Of a DNA stretch of 64,000 nucleotides, positions 1 to 10,100 are shown one piece after another. Numbering within the stretch: position 1 is the first letter of the stretch; each line of letters starts with the position of its first letter. A program made the position numbers and the translations under genes. The notes beneath the pieces are model-generated. The model was not told where the DNA came from and made no database searches. It saw only the letters and a program-made list of their open reading frames with translations. The stretch is from Christiangramia gaetbulicola (lineage in GTDB: Bacteria; Bacteroidota; Bacteroidia; Flavobacteriales; Flavobacteriaceae): NCBI RefSeq assembly GCF_003054225.1, contig NZ_QBKQ01000003.1:1-64000 (forward strand), given 5' to 3'.

Positions 1-546
1 AACGGATGTACCGCGACTACTTCAGCAGATATCGAAGTGCCACTGGCCTTTAGTGCGAGTGCGACTCCAACCGATGTTTCCTGTAACGATGATGATGGCA
101 ATGCTGCAGATGGAGCCATTGCGGTAGATGTAACCAATGGAGTAGCGCCACTGACTTATTCGTGGACAGGTCCTGGCGGTTATACAGCGAGTACAGAAGA
201 TCTAAGTGGTCTTAGTGCTGCAGGAACTTATAACCTGACCATTACAGATGGAAACGGATGTACCGCGACTACTTCAGCAGATATCGAAGTGCCACTGGCC
301 TTTAGTGCGAGTGCGACTCCAACCGATGTTTCCTGTAACGATGATGATGGCAATGCTGCAGATGGAGCCATTGCGGTAGAGATAACCAATGGAGTAGCGC
401 CACTGACTTATTCGTGGACAGGTCCTGGCGGTTATACAGCGAGTACAGAAGATCTAAGTGGTCTTAGTGCTGCAGGAACTTATAATCTGACCATTACAGA
501 TGGAAACGGATGTACCGCGACTACTTCAGCAGATATCGAAGTGCCA
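1..546 (+). repeat. 252-bp tandem repeat (84 aa SprB units)
   Basis: Two complete 252-bp units (1-252 and 253-504) plus the first 42 bases of a third (505-546). By eye the two full units differ at only three bases: GATGTA versus GAGATA near 127/379, and AAC versus AAT near 231/483. Near-identity at the DNA level, including synonymous sites, points to recent duplication or gene conversion. The array probably continues upstream of the window. Confidence 0.95.
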
Positions 547-1896
547 GATCAATTAAAGGTTAATTTAGATAAATCCTTTGATCCTAAATGTGTAGCTGCC
601 AAAGATGGTTCAATTGAAGTAACTGCTAGCGGTGGAACTGGACCATATGATATGGTGTTAAGTAGTCTTGGAACAACTGTTGAATCGAAAGATAATGTTG
701 TCTCAAAATATACTTTCAACAATCTGGGAGAAGGTTTCTATAAAGTAGTGGTTACCGATGAAAATGGATGTACCACAGAGAAGGACTTAATCCAAATAAG
801 CGATCCACTGCCAATTCTGGGTACACCAACTCCAGGGGATGAAACTTGTTTCCTCGCAGATGGTACAATTAGTTTGTCTGTTTCAGGAGGATCTGGAGGT
901 TATACGTATTCCTGGACAAAACAGGGAGATGCAACCTTTAGTAGTACTTCCAAGGATTTATCTGGATTAAGTGCGGGAACATACGATTGCGAGATCAAAG
1001 ACTCCAATGGTTGTATTGGGTTAGTTAGTGATGTAGTAATTAATTCACCAATTAACTGTGACCATATTTTCCCTACCCAAACAGATTGTCAGGACTATAG
1101 TGAGAATATAGATGATCTTAGCGCAATTGTTCTGGATGCTGTTTGTCTAACAAAGGGTGGTAATTTAGTAAGCAACGCTACGCCAGGTGTATTCTTTTAC
1201 TTTGGCGATTGGATTGCCACTTCAACAGGGAAGGTTACTATTAATATAGTACAAACGAGGGATAATTTAAGTGTGCTTTCTCCATTCCTGGTAGTGAATT
1301 CTTCTAACGTTAAGGTCCAAACTTTCGATAGTTGTAATGATATCAAAAAGGGAACAAGAGTAACAATCGAAACGGATAAAGGATCTCCTACAGGTAATGT
1401 AAGTGTTACATTTAATGCCGTTGCAAATGAGAGGTATGTGATTTCGGTGAAATACGATGTTAAGTCTATTCTTGATAAAACATATGGAGAATCTACTTAT
1501 ACTTTTGGAATGACTATTGGCGGCAATCCAATTTCTGGTTCATTTGGTCAGATCTCCGCTATAGATTGCAATGCTTCACCTGCAGCAGCGATTACAAGTG
1601 AGACAACTGCTTTGAAATCTTCAATTACCGTTGAAGAACCAAGCTTTAGCGTAGCTCCTGTTCCTTTCAAAGATCAGGTGACTGTAAGGTATGACTTTGA
1701 GTATACTTCAGATGTTAAGATCCAGTTCTTCGACCTTAATGGTTCGTTACTGAGGACTTATACAGATAAGCAGGTTAGCAATGGAGATGAAACTCAGATA
1801 AATATAGATTTCGCCTTAAGATCGAATTCGGTATATATCATGAGAATAGAAACAGACAGAGATTCCTTCTCTAAGAATGTTATGTCTGGTAATTAG
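1..1896 (+). CDS. SprB-repeat adhesin with type A T9SS sorting domain (5' partial)
   Basis: The frame is open from base 1, so the true start lies outside the window; 631 residues are visible. Four SprB-type repeats occupy about residues 1-350, each with a DG.I.. / Y.WTGPGG / L.AGTY..TITD.NGC pattern. The first two are 84-residue units that are nearly identical at DNA level. A non-repeat domain follows (about 350-530), then a type A T9SS C-terminal domain of about 85 residues beginning at the SVAPVPF motif. SprB-like proteins are exported by T9SS to the cell surface, where known relatives act in gliding or attachment; that role is inferred here. The next two genes carry clearly related C-terminal domains. 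A strong terminator follows the stop. Confidence 0.93.
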   Translation, partial: NGCTATTSADIEVPLAFSASATPTDVSCNDDDGNAADGAIAVDVTNGVAPLTYSWTGPGGYTASTEDLSGLSAAGTYNLTITDGNGCTATTSADIEVPLAFSASATPTDVSCNDDDGNAADGAIAVEITNGVAPLTYSWTGPGGYTASTEDLSGLSAAGTYNLTITDGNGCTATTSADIEVPDQLKVNLDKSFDPKCVAAKDGSIEVTASGGTGPYDMVLSSLGTTVESKDNVVSKYTFNNLGEGFYKVVVTDENGCTTEKDLIQISDPLPILGTPTPGDETCFLADGTISLSVSGGSGGYTYSWTKQGDATFSSTSKDLSGLSAGTYDCEIKDSNGCIGLVSDVVINSPINCDHIFPTQTDCQDYSENIDDLSAIVLDAVCLTKGGNLVSNATPGVFFYFGDWIATSTGKVTINIVQTRDNLSVLSPFLVVNSSNVKVQTFDSCNDIKKGTRVTIETDKGSPTGNVSVTFNAVANERYVISVKYDVKSILDKTYGESTYTFGMTIGGNPISGSFGQISAIDCNASPAAAITSETTALKSSITVEEPSFSVAPVPFKDQVTVRYDFEYTSDVKIQFFDLNGSLLRTYTDKQVSNGDETQINIDFALRSNSVYIMRIETDRDSFSKNVMSGN

Positions 1897-2304
1897 AAAT
1901 AGATTCATATTAAAACTAAAAGCAGCCGAGAGGCTGCTTTTTTTATTTCAGGAAACAAGGTCTTTATATTAAAATTTCAATTTCAAGAATTAAGGGAATC
2001 CCCCCATTATGATTTAACTCAGAATACTTTATAAAGCCCCAATTTTCCTGTAACTTTAAGTGATTTTAACGGTAGCTTTAGCCGTTTATAAGCTCGGCAA
2101 TCTAGAGTGATATCTATTTTGAGAGTAAATAGATCAACTAAAAGTTGGTAACTAAATTATTAAGATAATTTACATTCTTCGTCTCTTGAAGATATGAGAT
2201 TTACCCCCCTTTCCTAAGATTAATAGATTCTTCATTTTAGCCCCAATCCAGTGCTTCTCCGAACATATGGTAAAATAATTATTCTAACCTTAAATTAAAA
2301 CCAT
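1897..2304. other. 408-bp intergenic leader between adhesin genes
   Basis: No credible ORF. It holds the upstream gene's terminator, two C6 tracts (2000-2005 and about 2204-2209), a CCCC tract near 2241, and a 7-bp inverted repeat (2113-2119 with 2127-2133). No convincing TAnnTTTG promoter box was found. C-runs are conspicuous in otherwise AT-rich DNA and recur in the leader of the third adhesin gene. Confidence 0.6.
1918..1944 (+). terminator. Rho-independent terminator of the SprB-repeat gene
   Basis: Perfect stem AGCAGCC / GGCTGCT with a GAGA loop, flanked by A's and followed by a run of T's. The same stem sequence recurs after the next two adhesin genes. Confidence 0.9.
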
Positions 2305-5300
2305 ATGGAAATTATTACATCCTGGATGAGAACATTATTTGTTCCCATCTTAAGTGTCAAAGACAGAGAGCCAGCAGATGGCTCAGAGATGAGTAGATGG
2401 TTTGCCAATAGAATTTTCCTGCTAATAACTGCAGTAATTTTTTCTTTTGGAGTTCAGGTAAATTTAAATGCCCAGAATATTAAAGGAGTAGCACCTTTGC
2501 TACAGCCTAAGGGAGGTCTTGCTATTGATGGAAATGCTTACGTAAGGGTGACGGGAGATGATCCTGATGCCGGAGACTGGCTTTTCGAAAATGGAACAGA
2601 CCCTGAAGGTGCAGACCCCGGTGGGGTTTTTCCTCCTTCAGCATCAGACGGTATAGCAGAGGGAATTCCTGATACGCCATATCCTCCAGATTTTTATTTG
2701 TATCCCGATCAAACAACATTTTTCAGGGACAATATCACTAATAATGATCCTACGATCTTTACCAGTTCAAATAAGATCAATGATAACCCAAATACCTATA
2801 CCTGGGGAACCGGTTCATCTCCAAACAAGAACGAGATACAGAATGCTATCGCGCATTTTTCCTATGCCGATCCTGGGATTCAATATGGTAATGAAGGAGA
2901 TCTTTGGATAGCCTTTGCCGCAGACAGGCAGGTGACCAATGGTAGTAGTTATATAGATTTTGAGATCCTGCAGGCTCCCTTAACTTTAAATAATGATGGT
3001 TCAGTTACTTCAGAAGGACCAGACGGAGGTAGAACCCTGCTTGATTTATTGATCACTATTGAATTTACCAATGGTGGTGGAGCTGCAAAAGTTGTGGTAA
3101 GACAATGGTCAACTAATGGTTCCGGAGGATTTATCTATAAGATAATTACTCCGGTAACAGGAACCGTTTTTGGTACAGAAAACGATGTGCAAACCATCGT
3201 GCCTTATTCTATTTATAACCAGGATCCTATCAACGAAGCAGGTTTCTATCAATATTCTATCAACCAGTGGGCTGAAGGTGCAGTGAACATATCTGCGTTT
3301 TTCCCAGAGGATGCCTGCGTAAATCTTAGTACTCTATTTGTGCGAACCAGAACTTCTGGTAACTCGGCACAATCTGAACTTAAAGATTTCCCTGGTAAAC
3401 CAATCGATATTGAAATCGACCTAACTCCTGAAGCACCTGAGTTAACAGACCAGGCTGCCTGTGATGTATGGGATGATACTCTTACCGCAGAAGGCTGTGA
3501 AGGTACGGTTACCTGGTATGCCCAGGCTGAAGGTGGTACAGCATTAGATACTGGAAATACATATTCACCTGGAGAAATTACAGAAACAACCTCTTTCTGG
3601 GCTAGTTGTACCATAGGAGAATGTGAAGGACCCAGGTCGATGGTTACCATTACCATTTACCAGTCTCCAGATTTTGATGTGTCAGATCTTGAGGCCTGTG
3701 AAGATACCGATACTGGTGCTCAAAGTTTCGATCTTAATGATGCCATTAGCAATGAGGAAGAGGGAACTTTAAGTTTTTACGATTCTGAAGCAGATGCCAT
3801 CGCCGCTACAGGAGCCATAGGCGATCCAACTTCAGTAAGTGTTACTCTGGAAGAAAGTCCGAAGCAATTCTGGGCGAGACTGGATAATGATGATGATGGA
3901 GAAGAAGATTGTAATACCATTAAATCCTTTATGGTTACCGTTTATGATAATCCAGACTTGATGGTTCAGGATCTGGAAGATTGTGAAGACGAAGATACAG
4001 AAGCTCAAACTTTCGATCTTAATGATGCCATTACCGACGCTGATGGTGGATCACTTAGTTTTTATGAATCTGAAGCCGATGCTCTTGCAGAGTCAGGAGC
4101 AATAGGATCTCCAGAATCCTATAGTGCAGACCTTGGAACAACAACGCTTTGGGTACGCAGCGATAATGATGAAGATGCCGAAGAAGGTTGTTTTAGTGTA
4201 GCCTCTTTTGATATCACCGTTTATGATAATCCAGACTTGATGGTTCAGGATCTTGCCGATTGTGAAGATGGTGTTAGCGAAGCTCAGACCTTCGATCTTA
4301 ATGATGCGGTTACCGATGCCGATGGTGGATCACTTAGTTTTTATGAATCTGAAGCCGATGCTTTGGCAGAATCTGGAGCAATAGGATCTCCAGAATCATA
4401 TAGCGCAGACCTTGGTACTACCACCTTGTGGGTACGAAGTGATAATGATGATGACGGCGAAGAAGGCTGTTTCAGTCTGGCATCCTTTGATGTGACCGTT
4501 TATGATAACCCAGATTTTGATGTGGAAGATCTTGCTTCTTGTCAGGCAGATGATACGGAGACTGCCGAGTTCGATCTGAACGATGCTATTAGTAATGAAG
4601 ATGCAGGAAGCTTTAGTTTCTATAACTCAGAAGCAGATGCTCTTGTTCCTGAAAATGCGATCTCAAATCCAACCATGGTAAGTGTTGGTCAGGAAGGTGA
4701 TACCTTCTGGGTGCGTTTGGACAACGATGATGATGGAGAAGAAAACTGTTTCACCATCAAGTCGTTTGATGTATCAGTGTATGATAATCCAGATCTTATG
4801 GTTCAGGATCTTGCAGATTGTGAAGATGAAGCTACTGGAGCAAGAACCTTTGACCTTAATGATGGTGTTACCGATGCTGATGGAGGTAGCATAAGTTTCT
4901 ATAATTCTGAAGCAGAAGCTATAAATGCATCCGGTGCCATCGAAAACCCAATGTCTTTTAGTGTAAATATTGGATCAGATCAAATTTGGGTAAGAAGTGA
5001 TAATGAAAGTGATGGTGATGAAACCTGTTTCAGTATAGAATCCTTTATGATCAATGTGTATGATAATCCAGATTTAATGGTTCAGGATCTTGAAGATTGT
5101 GAAGATGGAACTACCGGAGCACAAACATTTGATCTTAATGATGGAGTTACCGATGCCGATGGCGGTTCAATTAGCTTCTATAATTCTGAGGCAGATGCCA
5201 TTGCAGCTTCAAATAGTATTGCATCGCCACTAACTTATAGCGTGGACCTTGGGTCTGAAACTATTTGGGTTCGAAGCGATAATGATAATGATGGGGAAGA

Positions 5301-6555
5301 AGGATGTTATACTATAGATTCTTTTGAAATCACGGTCTATGATAATCCAGATCTAATGGTTCAGGATCTTTCAGATTGTGAAGATGAAGACACCGGAGCA
5401 CAAACCTTTGATCTTAATGACGGGGTTACCGATGCCGATGGCGGAACTTTAAGTTTCTACAATTCTGAAACTGATGCTATGAATCAAACTGCTGCCATTG
5501 AAAATCCATTGTCATTCAGCGTGGCTATTGGATCAGATCAAATTTGGGTGCGAAGTGATAGTACCACAGATGGAGATGAGGATTGCTATACTATAGCATC
5601 ATTTATGATCTATGTATACGATAATCCTGATGTCACTGCAACAGATCCAGATACTATCTGTAATGGTGAATCTGTAGATCTGTCACTATATGTGTCTGCA
5701 GATGGCGGAAGCCTGTCTTATCATACTACTCAGGAAGATGCAGATAGTGGTATGAATGCTCTTGGAAGCAGTATCGTTAGTCCTGGTGTAGGAACAACTC
5801 CTTATTATGTAAGAAGCGAGACTACCAACGGAGATGATATTTGTTACGGAACCGCTGTAATTATGGTAACTGTTGAAGAATGTGACCAGGAAGGATGTAC
5901 CCTTGGTTACTGGAAAAACCATACAGACAGATGGTGTGATGCCTATGCAACCTGTGATATTTACGGCGATATATTTACTAATGCACCGTCAGAACTAGCA
6001 GATTTAACTTTATTGGAAGTGCTAAATATTCAGGGTGGTGGTATTTATAACCTTGGAAGACAATCTGTAGCTGCATTGCTTAATACATGTAGTTCAGAAG
6101 TTGACTTCGCATATACCAGTGTTGATGGTTTAATTAGTGATGTTAATGCTGCCTTTAGTGGTGGAACAGCAGGATCATTTGGTAGTTACCTGGATATGCT
6201 TAATATGGCAGGATGCCCATTAGGAGGTTCAGTTGCAACAACAGCTCCTTCAGATTCCTGTCCGTCCATTTTAGCTGTAGCATCTAGCGAGGCCATTAGC
6301 GGATTCGATGTGTCGCCTGTTCCTTTCAGGGAAACCTTGAATGTGAAATATAATTTTACATATACTTCCAATGTAAATATTCAGATCTTCAATATCAACG
6401 GCCAGATGTTACAAAACTTTATATTTAAAGGAGTAGCAGCCGGAGATATCAATAATCTCGAGCTTGGATTTACGGTAAGACCTAGCCAGGCGTATATTAT
6501 TAAGGTGAATACAGATAGAGAAAGTTTCTCTAAAACGATCATCTCATCAGAATAA
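2305..6555 (+). CDS. Large acidic repeat protein with YWKNH domain and type A T9SS sorting domain
   Basis: 1416 residues. The signal peptide has a hydrophobic core at about residues 37-56 ending in LNAQ. Its n-region is unusually long, and an internal ATG at 2389 (MSRWFANR) is an alternative start. An N-terminal domain (about 60-380) resembles that of the next gene. Seven 93-95-residue acidic repeats follow (about 452-1104), each with YDNPDLMVQDL, FDLND, SFY.SEADA and W.RSDND motifs; an eighth is degenerate. Next come a Cys-rich GYWKNH domain (about 1193-1310) and a type A T9SS domain beginning near SPVPF. The Asp-rich loops could bind calcium (inference). Most likely a surface adhesin; no enzymatic domain was recognised. 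Confidence 0.92.
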   Translation: MEIITSWMRTLFVPILSVKDREPADGSEMSRWFANRIFLLITAVIFSFGVQVNLNAQNIKGVAPLLQPKGGLAIDGNAYVRVTGDDPDAGDWLFENGTDPEGADPGGVFPPSASDGIAEGIPDTPYPPDFYLYPDQTTFFRDNITNNDPTIFTSSNKINDNPNTYTWGTGSSPNKNEIQNAIAHFSYADPGIQYGNEGDLWIAFAADRQVTNGSSYIDFEILQAPLTLNNDGSVTSEGPDGGRTLLDLLITIEFTNGGGAAKVVVRQWSTNGSGGFIYKIITPVTGTVFGTENDVQTIVPYSIYNQDPINEAGFYQYSINQWAEGAVNISAFFPEDACVNLSTLFVRTRTSGNSAQSELKDFPGKPIDIEIDLTPEAPELTDQAACDVWDDTLTAEGCEGTVTWYAQAEGGTALDTGNTYSPGEITETTSFWASCTIGECEGPRSMVTITIYQSPDFDVSDLEACEDTDTGAQSFDLNDAISNEEEGTLSFYDSEADAIAATGAIGDPTSVSVTLEESPKQFWARLDNDDDGEEDCNTIKSFMVTVYDNPDLMVQDLEDCEDEDTEAQTFDLNDAITDADGGSLSFYESEADALAESGAIGSPESYSADLGTTTLWVRSDNDEDAEEGCFSVASFDITVYDNPDLMVQDLADCEDGVSEAQTFDLNDAVTDADGGSLSFYESEADALAESGAIGSPESYSADLGTTTLWVRSDNDDDGEEGCFSLASFDVTVYDNPDFDVEDLASCQADDTETAEFDLNDAISNEDAGSFSFYNSEADALVPENAISNPTMVSVGQEGDTFWVRLDNDDDGEENCFTIKSFDVSVYDNPDLMVQDLADCEDEATGARTFDLNDGVTDADGGSISFYNSEAEAINASGAIENPMSFSVNIGSDQIWVRSDNESDGDETCFSIESFMINVYDNPDLMVQDLEDCEDGTTGAQTFDLNDGVTDADGGSISFYNSEADAIAASNSIASPLTYSVDLGSETIWVRSDNDNDGEEGCYTIDSFEITVYDNPDLMVQDLSDCEDEDTGAQTFDLNDGVTDADGGTLSFYNSETDAMNQTAAIENPLSFSVAIGSDQIWVRSDSTTDGDEDCYTIASFMIYVYDNPDVTATDPDTICNGESVDLSLYVSADGGSLSYHTTQEDADSGMNALGSSIVSPGVGTTPYYVRSETTNGDDICYGTAVIMVTVEECDQEGCTLGYWKNHTDRWCDAYATCDIYGDIFTNAPSELADLTLLEVLNIQGGGIYNLGRQSVAALLNTCSSEVDFAYTSVDGLISDVNAAFSGGTAGSFGSYLDMLNMAGCPLGGSVATTAPSDSCPSILAVASSEAISGFDVSPVPFRETLNVKYNFTYTSNVNIQIFNINGQMLQNFIFKGVAAGDINNLELGFTVRPSQAYIIKVNTDRESFSKTIISSE
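3658..5616 (+). repeat. Seven tandem 279/285-bp units encoding 93-95 aa repeats
   Basis: Units begin at the Tyr codon of Y(D/Q)(N/S)PD at 3658, 3943, 4222, 4501, 4780, 5059 and 5338. The first is 285 bp and the rest exactly 279 bp; a degenerate eighth starts at 5617. Units starting 3943 and 4222 are the most alike, and so are those starting 4780, 5059 and 5338, which suggests stepwise duplication. Confidence 0.9.
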
Positions 6556-7114
6556 TAATTTTAAAATAAATCCTTTTCAAAAGCAGCCGGAAGGCTGCTT
6601 TTGTTTTTTATATGCCAAACATGAGAAGCGTTAATGGGTGAAAACCAGTAATTTATGTATCAAACCGTTATTTTGAACCCTTGATAGCTAGCTAATGGAT
6701 TTTTGTTAAATCTTTTTTAATATATTTGATTGTAACTAAAAATTCAGAAGTAATTCCTACTCTTCATTTTAGTTATTCCCTGCCCCCTGTAATGTTAATT
6801 TATTCCCCCCTGAATCGAAACCAGTTGAGACTATTTATTAGATAGTAAAAATCTGGTGTTTTCAGTGCGCACCTGCATATTTGGATATCTTATCCTAATA
6901 AACCGGCGCGTAATAATTATATAAAAGAAGTGATTCTTTAAATAGATTCCCAAATCGAAATTTTTCTTCCCCCCGGTAGTTGGCATTCCTAAAAATGCCC
7001 CTGGTCATTTAGGTCAGGTTAGACCCTATTTTATTTATTCAAAAATATAGTCCCCTTTTCTGCAGAACCAAACAGGTCCTATTTGTGTATGGCCAAAACT
7101 TAATATTGATTATT
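6556..7114. other. 559-bp intergenic leader upstream of the 12-repeat adhesin
   Basis: No credible ORF apart from the terminator at its start. It contains three C-rich tracts: C5 at about 6783-6787, C6 at about 6815-6820 and C6 at about 6969-6974. A TATATTTG box at 6721-6728 has TTTG 15 bases upstream, a weak promoter candidate that would give a 5' UTR of about 380 nt. Nothing resembling a known riboswitch was recognised. Confidence 0.55.
6579..6609 (+). terminator. Rho-independent terminator
   Basis: Stem AAAAGCAGCC / GGCTGCTTTT with a GGAA loop, then TTGTTTTTT. The core stem equals that at 1921-1938. Confidence 0.9.
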
Positions 7115-10100
7115 ATGAAAAAAGTTACACTCTCTTCACGAACAAGGAGCTTAGGTATTAGCCGTTGGTTTGGTTTAATAGCTTTGTCTTTCTTTATTTT
7201 TTTCTCATTTGAATCCCAGGGACAAATTTTGCCAGGTTTCACAGATGGGAATTGTTTTAGTAATAGTCCAGATCCAGCTACCTCTGTAACAAATAGGGAT
7301 GGGAAGTTAGACTGGGAAGATGTTTATAATGGTAATATTTTTAACACCTATCCTAATAGTATTTCAACTGGTATTAGATTCGATGACGGAACTACGGAAC
7401 CTGATCGAAGCTTCATCGGTGGAAGTACAAAAGACCATATCGATATTCCTTCATGGCAAAATCAGGCAGGAACCTCAAGTGATAAAAGTGATATAGGGCA
7501 GGGAGGAGCGATTTTAATTAATGGTGTAATATACTTTTTTGGAAACCGTCTTTCTTCAGAGGGAACTACCAATATAGGATTCTGGTTATTTCAGCAAGAT
7601 GTCCAGAGCCTAATCGGTTCTTTTTCTGGTGCCCATGAGGTTGGAGATGTATTAGTTGTTGTCGAGGTTACTCAAGGTGGAGCAATTGGTACGGTGAATG
7701 CTTATAGATGGGTAGGAACAGGAAATGGGGATATTCCTCAAAGTACTAAATCCCTGGTTCAGATTAATACCGATAATAGCACACTAAATGCATATCTGAA
7801 TACAAATAATGAACCTACTCCCTGGCCACACCAAGTGAAAAATGATCCATTAACGAACAATATGCCTCCAGTTACCTTCTTTGAAGGTTTTATAGATATT
7901 GCCACTTTAAATTTAGCTAAAACATGCTTCTCTTCTTTTCTTATAGAAACCAGGTCCTCAAATGTCGTTACTTCGATTCTTGAAGACTATATTGGGGGTG
8001 GGTTTAACGTAGAGCCTAAAGTTACAATTGAGGATATTACTGATTGTGAAAATGAATTTCCGAAGGATTTGGTTGCTTCAGTAGATGGAGGTATACCACC
8101 TTTAACATTCGAATGGAAGAAAGACGGCGTTGTTATTCCTATGGAAACATCTTCCAGTATTTCTGTATCTGAAGCCGGTACTTATTCTGTTATAGTTACA
8201 GGAAGTGGAATAGCGGGGGGTACTTGTACTTCTGAGTCAGATTCGGCAGAGATCACCATAGATCCTTCACCAACTCCGGCAGATCCAATGATCGTGATCT
8301 GTATAGACGAGACCAGTACAGATCTAAACGATTATGATTCCACTGTTTTAGATGGTGAAACGGGAACGGTTGCCTGGTATGATGGTGATCCTGATTCTGG
8401 AGGAACATTGATCGATCCGGATAACGCGGTAAATTTGAATAATATTACCGACCTGTTTGCTAAGGTGACACTCACCGAAACAGGTTGTGAGGCTTCTGTA
8501 GACGTCACAGTAACGATAAATCCATTACCAACTCCAGCAGATCCAATGATCGTGATCTGTATCGATGAGACCAGTACAGACCTGAACGATTATGATTCCA
8601 CGGTTTTAGATGGTGAGACCGGCACGGTTGCCTGGTATGATGGTGATCCTGATTCTGGAGGGACATTGATCGATCCCGATAATGCGGTAAATTTGAATAA
8701 TATTACCGACTTGTTTGCTAAGGTGACACTCACCGAAACAAGTTGTGAGGCTTCTGTAGACGTCACAGTAACGATAAATCCATTGCCAACTCCGGCAGAT
8801 CCAATGATTGTGATCTGTATCGATGAGACCAGTACAGATCTGAATGATTATGATTCCACGGTTTTAGATGGTGAAACAGGAACGGTTGCCTGGTATGATG
8901 GTGATCCTGATTCTGGAGGAACTTTGATCGATCCGGATAACGCGGTAAATTTGAATAATATTACCGACTTGGTTGCTAAGGTGGCACTCACCGAAACGAG
9001 TTGTGAGGCCTCAGTAGACGTTACGGTAACGATAAATCCATTGCCAACTCCGGCAGATCCAATGATCGTGATCTGTATAGACGAGACCAGTACAGATCTG
9101 AACGATTATGATTCCACTGTTTTAGATGGTGAGACCGGCACGGTTGCCTGGTATGATGGTGATCCTGATTCCGGAGGAACATTGATCGATCCGGACAATG
9201 CGGTGAATTTAAATAATGTTACCGACCTGTTTGCAAAGGTGACACTCACTGGAACTGGATGTTCAGCCTCAGTAGACGTTACGGTAACGATAAATCCATT
9301 ACCAACTCCGGCAGATCCAATGATCGTGATCTGTATAGACGAGACCAGTACAGATCTGAACGATTATGATTCCATTGTTTTAGATGGTGAGACCGGCACG
9401 GTTGCCTGGTATGATGGAGATCCTGATTCCGGAGGAACATTGATCGATCCGGACAATGCGGTAAATTTGAATAATATTACCGACCTGTTTGCTAAGGTGA
9501 CACTCACTGGAACTGGATGTTCAGCCTCAGTAGACGTTACGGTAACGATAAATCCATTGCCAACTCCGGCAGATCCAATGATCGTGATCTGTATCGATGA
9601 GACCAGTACAGATCTGAACGATTATGATTCCACTGTTTTAGATAGTGAATCGGGAGCGGTTGCCTGGTATGATGGCGATCCTGATTCTGGAGGTACATTG
9701 ATCGATCCTGATAACGCGGTAAATTTGAATAATATTACCGACCTGTTTGCTAAGGTGACACTTACTGAAACAGGATGTATAGCCTCAGTAGATGTTACGG
9801 TAACCATAAATCCAGATGCAGAGCCAGCAGATCCAATGATCGTGATCTGTATTGATGAGACCAGTACAGACCTGAATGATTATGATACTACGGTTCTGGA
9901 TGGTGCTTTGGGAACAGTTACCTGGTATGATGGTGATCCGGATTCCGGTGGTAGCTTGATCGATCCGGACAATGCGGTGAATTTGAATAATGTATCAGAT
10001 TTATTTGCAAAAGTTACCTTAGGGGATACCGGTTGTGAGGGTACTGTTGACGTTACGGTAACGATAAATCCATTGCCAACTCCGGCAGATCCAATGATCG

